The translations under genes were made by a program, and so were the position numbers. The notes under the pieces are model-generated. The model was given only the letters and a program-made list of their open reading frames with translations. It was not told the origin of the DNA and searched no databases. 21,951 bases of DNA from JBQTHI01 sp052390035 (GTDB lineage Bacteria > Actinomycetota > Acidimicrobiia > Spongiisociales > ZC4RG35), in assembly GCA_052390035.1 (NCBI GenBank), contig JBQTHI010000030.1:1-21951 (forward strand), in the 5' to 3' direction. Every line of letters starts with the position of its first letter. The stretch's first letter is position 1. Positions 6,931 to 14,944 of this stretch are shown here, one piece after another.

Positions 6931-7482
6931 CTAATCGATGTTCAGCTGATCGATGAAGCCCGCGATGAAGTCGGTCAGCTCGGACCAGGTGTTACCTAGG
7001 GCCCACCAAAACATCGCCACCAACAGGATCAGGATGGTGGCGGTGGCAATCATGCGACGACGGTAGAAGCCCTGCTGATCGGGATCTTCGAGATAGGACC
7101 GTGCCGCCGGCGACAGGTGTGGGACCGGCGGTGGATTGATGGTGGTTACCCGATGCCTGGGTGGCTCGGGAGTGGTGGTAACCACGGTCGTACGCTTCAG
7201 ATCGGAGGTTTCTGCGGCAAGGCTGGATAGTTCTTGGCTGACGGTGGTACGGATTCGTGCCGGTCTCGCCTCGAAGCCGGCCTTGCCGAGCATCGTCGAC
7301 TCCTCGACTCCGAGGACCGCGGCGAGGGCCGCCACCGCACCCGCATCGGAGGGCTTGCTTCTCCCCTGCTCCCAAGAACGGATCGTCGCCGGTGACCGTC
7401 CGATCAGCTGCGCAACCCGGGCCTGGCTGAGACCAGCCTCTTCTCGACCGCGGCGAATCCAATCGCCGAAGGAAGCGGACAT
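6931..7482 (-). CDS. XRE-family HTH protein with C-terminal membrane anchor
   Basis: 183-aa protein. Residues 5-60 form a Cro/C1-type helix-turn-helix (FGDWIRRGREEAGLSQARVA, then SPATIRSWEQGRSKPS). A Thr/Pro-rich linker follows (about 98-125), then a basic YRRRM and one transmembrane segment (about 143-163, MIATATILILLVAMFWWALG), with a 20-residue tail outside. The layout resembles RodZ-like membrane HTH proteins, but no RodZ periplasmic domain is present. The longer frame starting at 7569 would run into the malic enzyme gene and adds nothing conserved. The start at 7482 is supported by TAACCT 7 nt upstream (leaderless). It precedes the ECF sigma gene by 60 nt on the same strand; whether they are functionally linked is unknown. 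It ends in TAG. Confidence 0.82.
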   Translation of the reverse strand: MSASFGDWIRRGREEAGLSQARVAQLIGRSPATIRSWEQGRSKPSDAGAVAALAAVLGVEESTMLGKAGFEARPARIRTTVSQELSSLAAETSDLKRTTVVTTTPEPPRHRVTTINPPPVPHLSPAARSYLEDPDQQGFYRRRMIATATILILLVAMFWWALGNTWSELTDFIAGFIDQLNID

Positions 7483-7489
7483 CGACCGA

Positions 7490-7495
7490 AGGTTA
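7490..7495 (-). promoter_or_regulatory. -10 box for leaderless HTH-protein mRNA
   Basis: TAACCT on the minus strand lies 7 nt before the ATG at 7482, and is the same hexamer as upstream of ctaA. No Shine-Dalgarno is present. Confidence 0.4.
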
Positions 7496-7531
7496 ACCAG
7501 GGGCAGGATCACAGCCGGAACCCGGCTCCGG

Positions 7532-9802
7532 TCAGCCCCCGGCTTTGCGTTGGGCGTCCGCCACGGCAATTGCCGTCAGATTGACAACGTCCGAGACTTC
7601 GGCGTCGCGCTGTAAGACATGGATGGCCTTGCCGAGTCCGGACAGGATGGGCCCGATCACCTCGGCGTCGGCCAACCGGTTAAGCAGCTTGTAGGAGGCG
7701 TTGGCCGCGGTGAGGTTGGGGAATACGAGCACATTGGCCGCCCGATCCAGGGGACCGTTGGGACGACGGTTCTTGATCAGCTCGGAGACCACCGCGGTGT
7801 CGGCCTGCATCTCGCCATCAACGGGGATGTTGGGTCGCCGCTCCCGGAAAGCAGCGACGGCCATGCGTACCCGATCCGGTTCCGAACCTCCGGCGCTCCC
7901 AAAGTCGGAGTAGGAGATGAAAGCCACCCTCGGCTGACGGTTGAACTGCACCTGGGCGGTGTCTACCGCCGCTTCGGCGATTTCGACCAGCTGGTCGGCG
8001 GTCGGCTCGATGTTCACCGCACAGTCCGCGAAGAAGTATGGGGTGCCCTTCACCACGACGACGTATACCGAACTGACGATGGTACGGCCCGGTTCCATCG
8101 GCAACACGTGTAACGCAGGCCGGATCGTTTCCGGATAAAAGGTGGTCAGCCCGCCGAGAACGGCGTCGGCGGCACCCTCGCGCACCATCAGCGCGGCGAA
8201 CATGTTGTGGTCCCTTACTTTGATCCGGGCCTCATCGAGGGTCATGCCCCGGTGACGGCGCAGCTCTTCCAGGGTGACGGCATACCGTTGCAGTGAGCTG
8301 ACCTGGTTGGCGGGATCGATCAACTCGATCCCATCCAGGCTCATCCCCAGCTCCTCGGCCACTTCGCGGATCAGGCCCACATCACCGAGCAACACTGGCG
8401 AACCGATCCCCTCATCCCGCACCCGGCGGGCGGCGCGCATGATGCGAACGTCATCACCGTGCGGGTAGACCACGCGCATCGGCTGGGTCCGGGCGGCGGC
8501 TGTCGCCACACTGAGCAGGCCATGCGATGCTTGGAAACGGGCCCGCAACTGTTCGGAGTATTCGTGCACGTCGGCCAGGGGCTTGCCGGCCAGACCCTCC
8601 TTGGTCGCCGCCTCCGCCACCGCCGGTGCCACGGTCCACAACACCCGGCTATCGAATGGTTTGGGAATCAAATAATCACGCCCGAACCCGAGCCGGTCGA
8701 CTTGATATGCCTTGAGCACACCATCCGGGACGGGTTGGCGGGCCAGCTCGGCCAGGGCGCGGGCGGCCGCCACCTTCATCCCTTCGGAGACGCCGGTGGC
8801 GCGCACATCGAGCGCTCCTCGAAAAATGAAGGGAAAGCCGAGACCATTGTTCACCTGATTCGGATAATCGCTGCGACCGGTCGCCACGATGGCATCTGGT
8901 CGGGCCCGAACCGCAACCTCGTAGGAGATCTCGGGGTCAGGGTTGGCAAGGGCGAAGATCAAAGGCGAAGGAGACATTGCCTTGATCATCTCCTCGGTCA
9001 CCGTCCCGGCGACCGACACCCCGACGAACGCATCGGCGTCGATCAAGGCTTCACCCAGCGACCTCTTGTCGGTTTGCTGGGCGAACTCGGCCTTGATCGG
9101 GGTCAGATCATCCCGTCCAGCGTGGACCACGCCCCGACTGTCGACCATAAGAGTGTTCTGCGGTCGGACCCCCAAGTGATGAAAGAACCGAGCGGTGGCA
9201 ATACCTGCCGCCCCCGCCCCGCTGAAAACCACCCGCATCTCATCGATCGACTTGTTGACCAACTCGACCGCGTTGAGGAATGCGGCCCCGGCGATGATCG
9301 CGGTGCCGTGTTGATCGTCATGGAAGACTGGAATGCGAAGACGGCGACGAAGCTCCGACTCGATGTAGAAGCAGTCCGGGGCGCTGATGTCTTCGAGGTT
9401 GATGCCGCCAACCGTTGGTTCGAGCATCTCGCAGAATCGGATCACCTCGTCAGCATTGGAGGCTGCGATCTCCAGGTCGAAGACATCGATGTCGGCAAAC
9501 CGCTTGAAGAGGACTGCTTTGCCCTCCATGACCGGTTTGCCGGCGAGCGGCCCGATGTTGCCGAGGCCGAGTACGGCCGTGCCGTTGGAGACCACCGCCA
9601 CCAGGTTTCCCCGGTTGGTGAATCGGAACGCTGCCTCCGGGTCGCGGGCAATCACCCGGCATGGCTCGGCCACTCCGGGCGTGTAGGCAAGTGATAGGTC
9701 CGATTGGGTGGCGGTGGGTTTGGTCGGCCGGACCGCAACCTTCCCGGGCCGGGGGTTTTCGTGATAATGCAGGGCTTCGCTGAACGGAGCGCGTTCGGCC
9801 AT
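7532..9802 (-). CDS. maeB: NADP-dependent malic enzyme with C-terminal phosphotransacetylase-like domain
   Basis: 756-aa MaeB-type enzyme: oxidative decarboxylation of malate to pyruvate and CO2 with NADPH formation. The malic domain occupies about 1-425, with the conserved LAYTPGVAEPC (Y40), FKRFADIDVFDLE, PVFHDDQHGTA (metal site) and the dinucleotide-binding VVFSGAGAAGIATARF. Residues from about 430 to the end resemble phosphate acetyl/butyryltransferase (VVYPHGDDVRIMRAARRV, LVREGAADAVLGGLT-like segments); in MaeB this part is regulatory, sensing acetyl-CoA, rather than catalytic. The start at 9802 is chosen because MAERAPFSEALHYHENP is where the family begins; the in-frame extension to 9895 crosses the divergent gene. 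No Shine-Dalgarno; TAGGGT lies 10 nt upstream. It supplies NADPH alongside gnd. Confidence 0.93.
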   Translation of the reverse strand: MAERAPFSEALHYHENPRPGKVAVRPTKPTATQSDLSLAYTPGVAEPCRVIARDPEAAFRFTNRGNLVAVVSNGTAVLGLGNIGPLAGKPVMEGKAVLFKRFADIDVFDLEIAASNADEVIRFCEMLEPTVGGINLEDISAPDCFYIESELRRRLRIPVFHDDQHGTAIIAGAAFLNAVELVNKSIDEMRVVFSGAGAAGIATARFFHHLGVRPQNTLMVDSRGVVHAGRDDLTPIKAEFAQQTDKRSLGEALIDADAFVGVSVAGTVTEEMIKAMSPSPLIFALANPDPEISYEVAVRARPDAIVATGRSDYPNQVNNGLGFPFIFRGALDVRATGVSEGMKVAAARALAELARQPVPDGVLKAYQVDRLGFGRDYLIPKPFDSRVLWTVAPAVAEAATKEGLAGKPLADVHEYSEQLRARFQASHGLLSVATAAARTQPMRVVYPHGDDVRIMRAARRVRDEGIGSPVLLGDVGLIREVAEELGMSLDGIELIDPANQVSSLQRYAVTLEELRRHRGMTLDEARIKVRDHNMFAALMVREGAADAVLGGLTTFYPETIRPALHVLPMEPGRTIVSSVYVVVVKGTPYFFADCAVNIEPTADQLVEIAEAAVDTAQVQFNRQPRVAFISYSDFGSAGGSEPDRVRMAVAAFRERRPNIPVDGEMQADTAVVSELIKNRRPNGPLDRAANVLVFPNLTAANASYKLLNRLADAEVIGPILSGLGKAIHVLQRDAEVSDVVNLTAIAVADAQRKAGG

Positions 9803-9863
9803 GATGCCCGGCACCCTACACGCTCGCCTCCGTCTCCCTCCGGGTTCCATCAAGCGCTGGGAC

Positions 9864-10181
9864 ATGCGAAAATTGGAGGAGATGGCGAGCAGCAATGGCC
9901 GCGAGGACGGCTACAAGGTGATGCAGGGGTGGCGGGTTGGTCACTCTCCCGACGAAGCGACGACCCGTAGCGGACTGTTGGTCCCGGTCGGGACCAAGGA
10001 CGGCAACGACGCCCTCTCCCTCATCGACGTGCACACCGGACAACGTTTCTGGGCGGTCCCTTCGGGTGCCTGGCGCTTCATCTGGCCACCCACCGGGCGA
10101 CCCGTGGTAGCGGTGCGGGAGTCCCAGATCATTGCCGAAGAAGAGATGTCCCACGTCGCCGGCGACGGTCAATACCTGTGA
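9864..10181 (+). CDS. Small conserved-looking protein of unknown function
   Basis: About 105 aa, divergent from maeB. GC-rich third positions along the whole frame argue that it is genuinely coding. Visible features are a central GLLVPVGTKDGNDALSLIDV and a Trp-rich AVPSGAWRFIWPP. There is no signal peptide, membrane segment or Cys. I do not recognise a family. The start is uncertain: ATG at 9864 has no Shine-Dalgarno, and ATG at 9882 has GGAGGAG immediately before it, too close for normal use. The frame extends to 9801 but those residues would overlap the maeB start. It precedes hflX by 52 nt on the same strand and might be co-transcribed with it. Confidence 0.65.
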   Translation: MRKLEEMASSNGREDGYKVMQGWRVGHSPDEATTRSGLLVPVGTKDGNDALSLIDVHTGQRFWAVPSGAWRFIWPPTGRPVVAVRESQIIAEEEMSHVAGDGQYL

Positions 10182-10233
10182 CGCTTCTTATATGTCGGCG
10201 TGGTTTGCCTTGGCGCCGCACCGTTGACACTGA

Positions 10234-11562
10234 ATGACGACGCAACCAGAAACCAGACGGGGTCGGCAGCGACGCCGGCTGACCGCCACCGTCACCGATC
10301 TCGGGGTTGCCCGTCAGAAGGCATTGCTGGTCGGGGTGATCACCGGCGGAGTGTCCACTGCCGAGGCTGAGCGATCGCTCGAAGAGCTGGCCCTGCTGGT
10401 GGATACCGCCGGCGCCGATCCGGTCGAGTCGGAGTTGGTCAAGCGCGACTCGATCGACCCGGGCCTCTATATAGGTTCGGGCAAGGTCGGTGAGCTGGCC
10501 GGCCTGGCCAAGTCGGCCGATATCGACACCGTCGTGTTTGACAACTCGCTTACCCCCGCCCAACAGCGCAATCTTCAGCGACATTTCGAATGTGACGTGG
10601 TCGACCGCGAAGCGCTGATCCTCGACATCTTTGCTCAACACGCCTCCAGCAGGGCTGGTGCCATTCAGGTGGAACTGGCCCTGCTCCGCTACAACCTGCC
10701 CCGCCTGCGAGGAAAGGGGATCTCGCTCTCCCAGCAGACCGGCGGCATCGGGGCCAAGCGGGGACCGGGCGAGACCAAGCTCGAGACCGATCGCAGAAGG
10801 ATCGAACACCGCATCTCCCGGCTCGAAAAGGAGCTGGACGACCTCTCCCGGATCCGCCGAACCCAGACCAAGGCCCGCAAGCGGGCACAGACACCGGTGG
10901 TATCGCTGGTCGGCTACACCAACGCCGGCAAGTCCACCCTCCTCAACCGGCTCACCGAGGCCGGGGTGCTGGCCGAAGACCAGCTGTTCTCGACCCTCGA
11001 CTCCACCGTTCGCAAGTTTGTCCTCCCCGATGGTCGCACCATCCTTCTGTCGGATACGGTCGGGTTTGTCCGGCGGCTCCCCCATCAACTGATCGAAGCC
11101 TTTCGCTCCACCCTCGACGAGGTGCGGGAAGCCAGTCTTCTCCTTCATCTGGTGGACGCCTCCGACGCCCAGCCTGAGCGACAGATCGAGGCCGTACATA
11201 ACGTGCTCGACGAGATCGGAGTTCGTCAGATCCCTGAACTCCTGGTCCTCAATAAGGCAGACCTGGCCGATCAGACCAATCTTCAGCGGCTGAGCAATCT
11301 TCACCCGGAGGCGGTGGCCGTGTCGGCTCTTACCGGCACAGGAGTGGTGGAGTTGGGCGAGGCCATCGCCGATGCCCTCACCGCCGATCTTGCCACGGTT
11401 CGGCTAGAGGTCCCCTACGCCCGTGGCGACGTGGTGGCCGCTGCTCATCAGGAAGGCGAGGTGATCGCCGAAAAGCACGACGAGCGAGGCACCATTCTCG
11501 AAGTTCGCCTCCCCCGAGCGAGAATCGCTTTCTTCTCCGATTTCCGTTCTGGCGACGGTTGA
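10234..11562 (+). CDS. hflX: Ribosome-associated GTPase HflX
   Basis: 442-aa TRAFAC-class GTPase that binds the 50S subunit and splits or rescues stalled 70S ribosomes. The N-terminal HflX domain contains PGLYIGSGKVGELAG (76-90) and VVFDNSLTPAQQRNLQ. The Gly-rich linker GKGISLSQQTGGIGAKRGPGE is followed by a coiled-coil segment (about 185-215). The G domain shows the P-loop GYTNAGKS (227-234), G2 region STLDSTVR, DTVGF (274-278) and NKAD. A C-terminal domain of about 60 residues ends the protein. The start at 10234 has no Shine-Dalgarno, and I found no clear -10. It is convergent with ppgK, separated by 15 nt under a shared hairpin. Confidence 0.95.
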   Translation: MTTQPETRRGRQRRRLTATVTDLGVARQKALLVGVITGGVSTAEAERSLEELALLVDTAGADPVESELVKRDSIDPGLYIGSGKVGELAGLAKSADIDTVVFDNSLTPAQQRNLQRHFECDVVDREALILDIFAQHASSRAGAIQVELALLRYNLPRLRGKGISLSQQTGGIGAKRGPGETKLETDRRRIEHRISRLEKELDDLSRIRRTQTKARKRAQTPVVSLVGYTNAGKSTLLNRLTEAGVLAEDQLFSTLDSTVRKFVLPDGRTILLSDTVGFVRRLPHQLIEAFRSTLDEVREASLLLHLVDASDAQPERQIEAVHNVLDEIGVRQIPELLVLNKADLADQTNLQRLSNLHPEAVAVSALTGTGVVELGEAIADALTADLATVRLEVPYARGDVVAAAHQEGEVIAEKHDERGTILEVRLPRARIAFFSDFRSGDG

Positions 11563-11586
11563 CCCGCCATAGGTCGGTCAACCGTC
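11554..11586. terminator. Bidirectional terminator-type hairpin between hflX and ppgK
   Basis: GACGGTTGACC (11554-11564) and its perfect complement (11576-11586) surround an 11-nt loop. The arms contain the stop codons of both convergent genes. There is no U-tract, as is common for actinobacterial terminators. Confidence 0.55.
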
Positions 11587-12336
11587 ACGAGAATGTGAGG
11601 CTCGACTAGCCAGCAACGCGACCCCGACTATCCCGGCCTCGTTGCGAAGCGTCGCCGGAACGGTCTTCACGTCCAATCGAAGATGTTTGCCCCAACGGTC
11701 GAATTCGCGGGATACGCCTCCCCCGAGGATGAACAGGTCGGGGGAAAGGAGCCGCTCGATGTGCTCGAGTAGGCGGTCGACCCTTTTGCCCCAGACTTTC
11801 CACGAGAGATGCTCTTCGTCCCGAACGCTGGCGGCGGCCCATGATTCGACTGGGGAGTGGCCCCGCAGCTCGAGGTGCCCGAACTCGGTGTTAGGAATGA
11901 GCACCCCTCGGTGGAAGACCGCCGAGCCGATGCCGGTCCCAAAGGTCAGCACAACGACGGTCCCATCTTTTTCTCTCCCCGCACCGAACGCCATCTCGGC
12001 CACCCCTGCGGCGTCGGCGTCGTTGGCCACCATCACCGGCCGTCCGGTGGTGGCGGTGAAGAGGGTATCGACGTCCTCGCCGATCCACGACTCGTCGACA
12101 TTGGAGGCACTGAGCGCCACACCTTTTTTGATAATGGCAGGGAATGTGCATCCGACCGGGCCCGAGTATGCAAAGTGGGTCACCATTTCCTTGACCACGG
12201 AAGCGACTGCTCGGGGGGTGGATGGATCGGGCGTGTCGATGCGATGCCGTTGGGAGAGAAGCGATCCGTCATCGGGGTCGACCAGGTTGGCCTTGATGCC
12301 CGAGCCACCGATGTCAATGCCCAGAACCGCACTCAC
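11578..12336 (-). CDS. ppgK: Polyphosphate glucokinase (ROK family)
   Basis: 252-aa cytosolic kinase phosphorylating glucose to glucose 6-phosphate with polyphosphate (often also ATP). The phosphate-1 motif is GIDIGGSGIKANLVD (6-20), the catalytic Asp is in VANDADAAG (D106), phosphate-2 is TFGTGIGSA (131-139), and EFGHLELRG (151-159) holds the sugar-binding E and H. The zinc motif CxCGxxGC of other ROK kinases is absent, as in characterised PpgK, and the length matches. Translation starts with GTG at 12336, with TATCCT six nt upstream, so it is probably leaderless. It is divergent from gnd across 43 nt, so the first and a later step of the oxidative pentose phosphate route are controlled from one site. 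Confidence 0.92.
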   Translation of the reverse strand: MSAVLGIDIGGSGIKANLVDPDDGSLLSQRHRIDTPDPSTPRAVASVVKEMVTHFAYSGPVGCTFPAIIKKGVALSASNVDESWIGEDVDTLFTATTGRPVMVANDADAAGVAEMAFGAGREKDGTVVVLTFGTGIGSAVFHRGVLIPNTEFGHLELRGHSPVESWAAASVRDEEHLSWKVWGKRVDRLLEHIERLLSPDLFILGGGVSREFDRWGKHLRLDVKTVPATLRNEAGIVGVALLASRASHSRDG

Positions 12337-12342
12337 CCCACG

Positions 12343-12371
12343 AGGATAAGCCGGAGAGCACTCGGTAGGCT
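12343..12371. promoter_or_regulatory. Interlocked divergent promoters of ppgK and gnd
   Basis: The minus strand carries TATCCT (12348-12343) six nt before the ppgK GTG. The plus strand carries TAGGCT (12366-12371) eight nt before the gnd ATG. The gap between the hexamers is exactly 17 nt, so each -10 box occupies the other's -35 position. Neither has a good -35 match. Two polymerases could not bind together, so mutually exclusive use is inferred. Confidence 0.45.
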
Positions 12372-12379
12372 CGCTCTCA

Positions 12380-13774
12380 ATGGAACGAGCACAGATCGGA
12401 CTGATCGGCCTGGCGACGATGGGTCAGAATCTGGCGCTCAATCTGGCGGATCATGGCTTCCCGGTCCTGGTCTACAACCGGACGGCCGCCGTTACCAGGT
12501 CGTTTCAGGCCGGTCCGGGCAGCCGGCCGGACATGTCAGCGACCGAAGACCTCGACTCGTTCGTGGCGCTGCTCGATTCGCCCCGACGGATCATCGTCAT
12601 GGTCAAGGCAGGTGACCCTGTCGACCAGACCCTGAACGCCCTCCTCGATCGGTTGGAACCGGGCGACGTCGTCGTGGACGGTGGGAACAGCCATTGGCGG
12701 GACACGGAACGCCGTCTCGCCCGCGCCAACGAAAGGGGAGTAAGCCTTATTGGAGCCGGCATTTCCGGTGGCGAGGAAGGAGCGCGCCACGGTCCGTCGA
12801 TCATGCCCGGCGGAGACCCGGCCGGTTGGCCGATGGTCGATGAGATGCTCACCGCCATTGCCGCTCGAACGCCATCCGGCGAGCCGTGCTGTGCGTGGAT
12901 CGGCACCGGTGGCTCCGGGCATTTCATCAAGATGGTGCACAACGGCATCGAATACGCCGACATGCAGTCCATCGCCGAGGCTTATCACCTGCTGACGGCT
13001 TCGGGGATGGCGGCCAAAGAAGTGGCGTCGGCCTTCCGCCGATTTAATCAGGGGCCACTTGATTCGTATCTAATCGAGATCACCGCTCAAATCCTCGAGC
13101 GACTCGACGACGACGGTCGCCCGTTGGTCGACAAGGTGCTCGACTCGGCCGGGCAGAAGGGCACCGGCAAATGGACCGTGGATAGTGCTCTCGAACTCGG
13201 GCAGCCGACCACGATCATCGCCGAAGCGGTATTCGCCCGAATGATGTCGGCTCGCAAGGAGGAGCGGATGCGTGCCGCTTCACTTCTCCGCGGGCCCACC
13301 GCGAAGGTCAAGGTCAGAGAGGAGGATGTCGCCGCCGGCCTTTACGCCTCGAAGATCGCCTGTTACGCCCAGGGCTTCATGTTGATCAGCGCGGCTTCAG
13401 ATGAATATGAATGGAGCCTCGAGCCGGCCCGGATCCCCCCCTTGTGGAGAGCGGGGTGCATCATCAGGGCCCGGATGCTCGACGACATCACCGCCGCCTT
13501 TCGTGGTAATCCGGCGCTGACCAACCTGATGCTCGACGACCGGCTGGCAGCCGATCTCGAATCGAACCAGGACGGTTGGCGCCGAACGGTGGCTGGCGCG
13601 GTCGAGTCCGGCATTCCGGTGCCGGCGTTTTCGAGCGCCCTGGCCTTCTATGACTCGTATCGGTCGGCGCGCCTGCCCGCCAACCTCATCCAGGCCCAAC
13701 GAGACCTGTTCGGCGCCCACACCTACGAACGCATCGACCGGCCCCGCGGAGAGTACATCCATACCGATTGGTAG
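12380..13774 (+). CDS. gnd: 6-phosphogluconate dehydrogenase, decarboxylating
   Basis: 464-aa enzyme of the oxidative pentose phosphate pathway: 6-phosphogluconate + NADP+ to ribulose 5-phosphate + CO2 + NADPH. The Rossmann motif GLATMGQNLALNLADHGF lies at 10-27. The family signatures GISGGEEGARHGPSIMPGG (127-145) and HFIKMVHNGIEYADMQ (181-196, catalytic K184, substrate residues N188 and E191) are intact. The all-helical C-terminal domain ends with the expected RPRGEYIHTDW. Length fits the dimeric long form. The ATG at 12380 lacks a Shine-Dalgarno but has TAGGCT 8 nt upstream. It ends in TAG, followed immediately by repeats. Confidence 0.96.
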   Translation: MERAQIGLIGLATMGQNLALNLADHGFPVLVYNRTAAVTRSFQAGPGSRPDMSATEDLDSFVALLDSPRRIIVMVKAGDPVDQTLNALLDRLEPGDVVVDGGNSHWRDTERRLARANERGVSLIGAGISGGEEGARHGPSIMPGGDPAGWPMVDEMLTAIAARTPSGEPCCAWIGTGGSGHFIKMVHNGIEYADMQSIAEAYHLLTASGMAAKEVASAFRRFNQGPLDSYLIEITAQILERLDDDGRPLVDKVLDSAGQKGTGKWTVDSALELGQPTTIIAEAVFARMMSARKEERMRAASLLRGPTAKVKVREEDVAAGLYASKIACYAQGFMLISAASDEYEWSLEPARIPPLWRAGCIIRARMLDDITAAFRGNPALTNLMLDDRLAADLESNQDGWRRTVAGAVESGIPVPAFSSALAFYDSYRSARLPANLIQAQRDLFGAHTYERIDRPRGEYIHTDW

Positions 13775-13775
13775 G

Positions 13776-13797
13776 CCTGGGTTACCACGAACCCAGG
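13776..13797 (+). terminator. Hairpin directly after gnd
   Basis: CCTGGGTT (13776-13783) and AACCCAGG (13790-13797) pair perfectly around a 6-nt loop, one base after the gnd stop codon. It has no U-tract. It is built from the same CCCAGG words as the adjacent repeats, so its origin may be repeat sequence rather than a dedicated terminator. Confidence 0.4.
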
Positions 13798-13855
13798 GGT
13801 CCGGAAACCCAGGGTCCGGAACGAACCCAGGGGTCCGGAAACCCAGGGTTCCAGC
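13788..13855 (+). repeat. Tandem 34-bp repeat (two units, four shorter subunits)
   Basis: The unit at 13788-13821 recurs at 13822-13855 and diverges only near the 3' end. Each unit is itself two near-copies of AACCCAGGG(G)TCCGG, giving four successive 16-17-nt words. The last word runs into the inverted repeat that begins at 13842. Confidence 0.8.
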
Positions 13856-13885
13856 CCATGAAATGATTGGCTACAGCCCCAGGTT
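13842..13885 (+). repeat. Inverted repeat, left copy (copy B)
   Basis: 44-bp element starting CCCAGGGTTCCAGCC. Its reverse complement occurs at 14945-14988 with 37 of 44 identical positions, and the outermost 15 bp are perfect. It is also an imperfect palindrome in itself. It ends five bases before the nuclease stop codon. Confidence 0.8.
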
Positions 13886-13890
13886 GGCCG

Positions 13891-14862
13891 CTATTCGGGT
13901 GGCGGACTCAGCGAACATCGCCAGGTCGCTGTTCGTGTGGCAGGGTCTGCGAACATCGCTTGCCGCTGTTCGAGGACCGTTGCCACCTGCCCGGCTACTG
14001 TTTCGGGTCGCTGTTTTAGATCGTGCCACGTGATCCGCATCAGAAGCCAGGTGTGAACCGCACATTCGCGATCGCGCCGGCGATCGTCCTCCATGGCAGC
14101 TAGGGCCGAATGCCAGCGTCGCGAATCCCACTCCAGAGCAAATCGTGCGAAGGGATATGCGTCATCGAAGCGTCGATCGGGGTCCCACGGGATCGGGAAT
14201 TGGGGAATCGGCTCCTCGACTCCATGTGTCTGCAACACCCGATGCCCGAGACGCTCCAGTTGGGTAGCCGTCACCATGAACCCGTTCCCCCTTATTGACA
14301 GCACCGCACGCAGTTTCTGCGTACCTGGCCTTCCCCGTCGTGCCACTTCCTCGAAGGTCGTGCGGAGCCGCTCATAACTATCAAGTCGGTCCGAGAGGAC
14401 CGAGTCGACTACGCGCTCCAGATGGGCCGGGTGCAGGTCTGCCGCAAGGTCGACGAGGGTGCGGGGACTGGTGGTCACGGCCAGGCCATCGATGACGGTG
14501 CGGTGTTGGGGTGCTAAGTCGAGGGATCTTCGAACAATGACACCGGGGAACTCGTGCGTGGTCCTGTGGTGCACTACCACGGTGGGCTCCCCGCGACGGA
14601 GGTATGGGAGGCGATGGAGTTGGGCGGCCGACAGGTGAGAAACCGTGGCGTCCGGCAATGCCAACACCGCACCACGGAGGGTTTCTATGTCGCCCGGGAG
14701 ATGGATGGCCTGGTAGACCCCGGTAAGGATCTGGGTAAGAGAGCCGATTCGAAGGGCATGAGCGATGAACCCATCAGTGAGGCCCAATTCGAGAATCTGG
14801 GCACGGGTGATGTATCCCCCGTGAGCCGCCGATTTCTGCACCACCTGGGCCAGACCCGCCAC
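13891..14862 (-). CDS. AbiEi-like winged-helix protein with DUF559 PD-(D/E)XK nuclease domain
   Basis: 323-aa protein of a type common and often multi-copy in actinobacteria. The N-terminus (about 1-60) is the AbiEi-type winged helix (GGYITRAQILELGLTDGFIA, then GVYQAIHLPG). A middle region (about 65-185) contains LVDLAADLHP, as in type IV antitoxin-like proteins. The C-terminal DUF559 domain, related to Vsr/very short patch endonucleases, shows RRFDDAYPFARFALEWDSRRWH and then DRRRDRE and RITWHDL; the D and ExD/H residues of a PD-(D/E)XK active site look intact. No AbiEii toxin partner is adjacent, so antitoxin function is doubtful and a solitary DNA nuclease is more likely. Start is GTG at 14862, six nt after CATAGT (leaderless). 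Stop is TAG. It lies between inverted repeats. Confidence 0.85.
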   Translation of the reverse strand: MAGLAQVVQKSAAHGGYITRAQILELGLTDGFIAHALRIGSLTQILTGVYQAIHLPGDIETLRGAVLALPDATVSHLSAAQLHRLPYLRRGEPTVVVHHRTTHEFPGVIVRRSLDLAPQHRTVIDGLAVTTSPRTLVDLAADLHPAHLERVVDSVLSDRLDSYERLRTTFEEVARRGRPGTQKLRAVLSIRGNGFMVTATQLERLGHRVLQTHGVEEPIPQFPIPWDPDRRFDDAYPFARFALEWDSRRWHSALAAMEDDRRRDRECAVHTWLLMRITWHDLKQRPETVAGQVATVLEQRQAMFADPATRTATWRCSLSPPPE

Positions 14863-14868
14863 CCACTC

Positions 14869-14897
14869 ACTATGGAGTTTTGGGCGACTGTGCGCAA
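14869..14897 (-). promoter_or_regulatory. Promoter of the nuclease gene
   Basis: The minus strand reads TTGCGC (14897-14892), a 17-nt spacer, then CATAGT (14874-14869), with the GTG start six nt further. CATAGT is the same -10 as for the sigma factor gene. The promoter lies inside the inverted repeats, so the gene carries its own expression signal. Confidence 0.5.
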
Positions 14898-14944
14898 TAC
14901 CCCCTACCGGCGACCTTCGGTTCGCACCGTCGGTTGCAGCCCAA

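Noticed and set aside
8459..9694. A 411-codon plus-strand open frame
   Set aside because: It is antisense to the malic enzyme gene, without domain signatures.
10129..11304. A 391-codon minus-strand open frame
   Set aside because: It is antisense to hflX, whose motifs are all intact.
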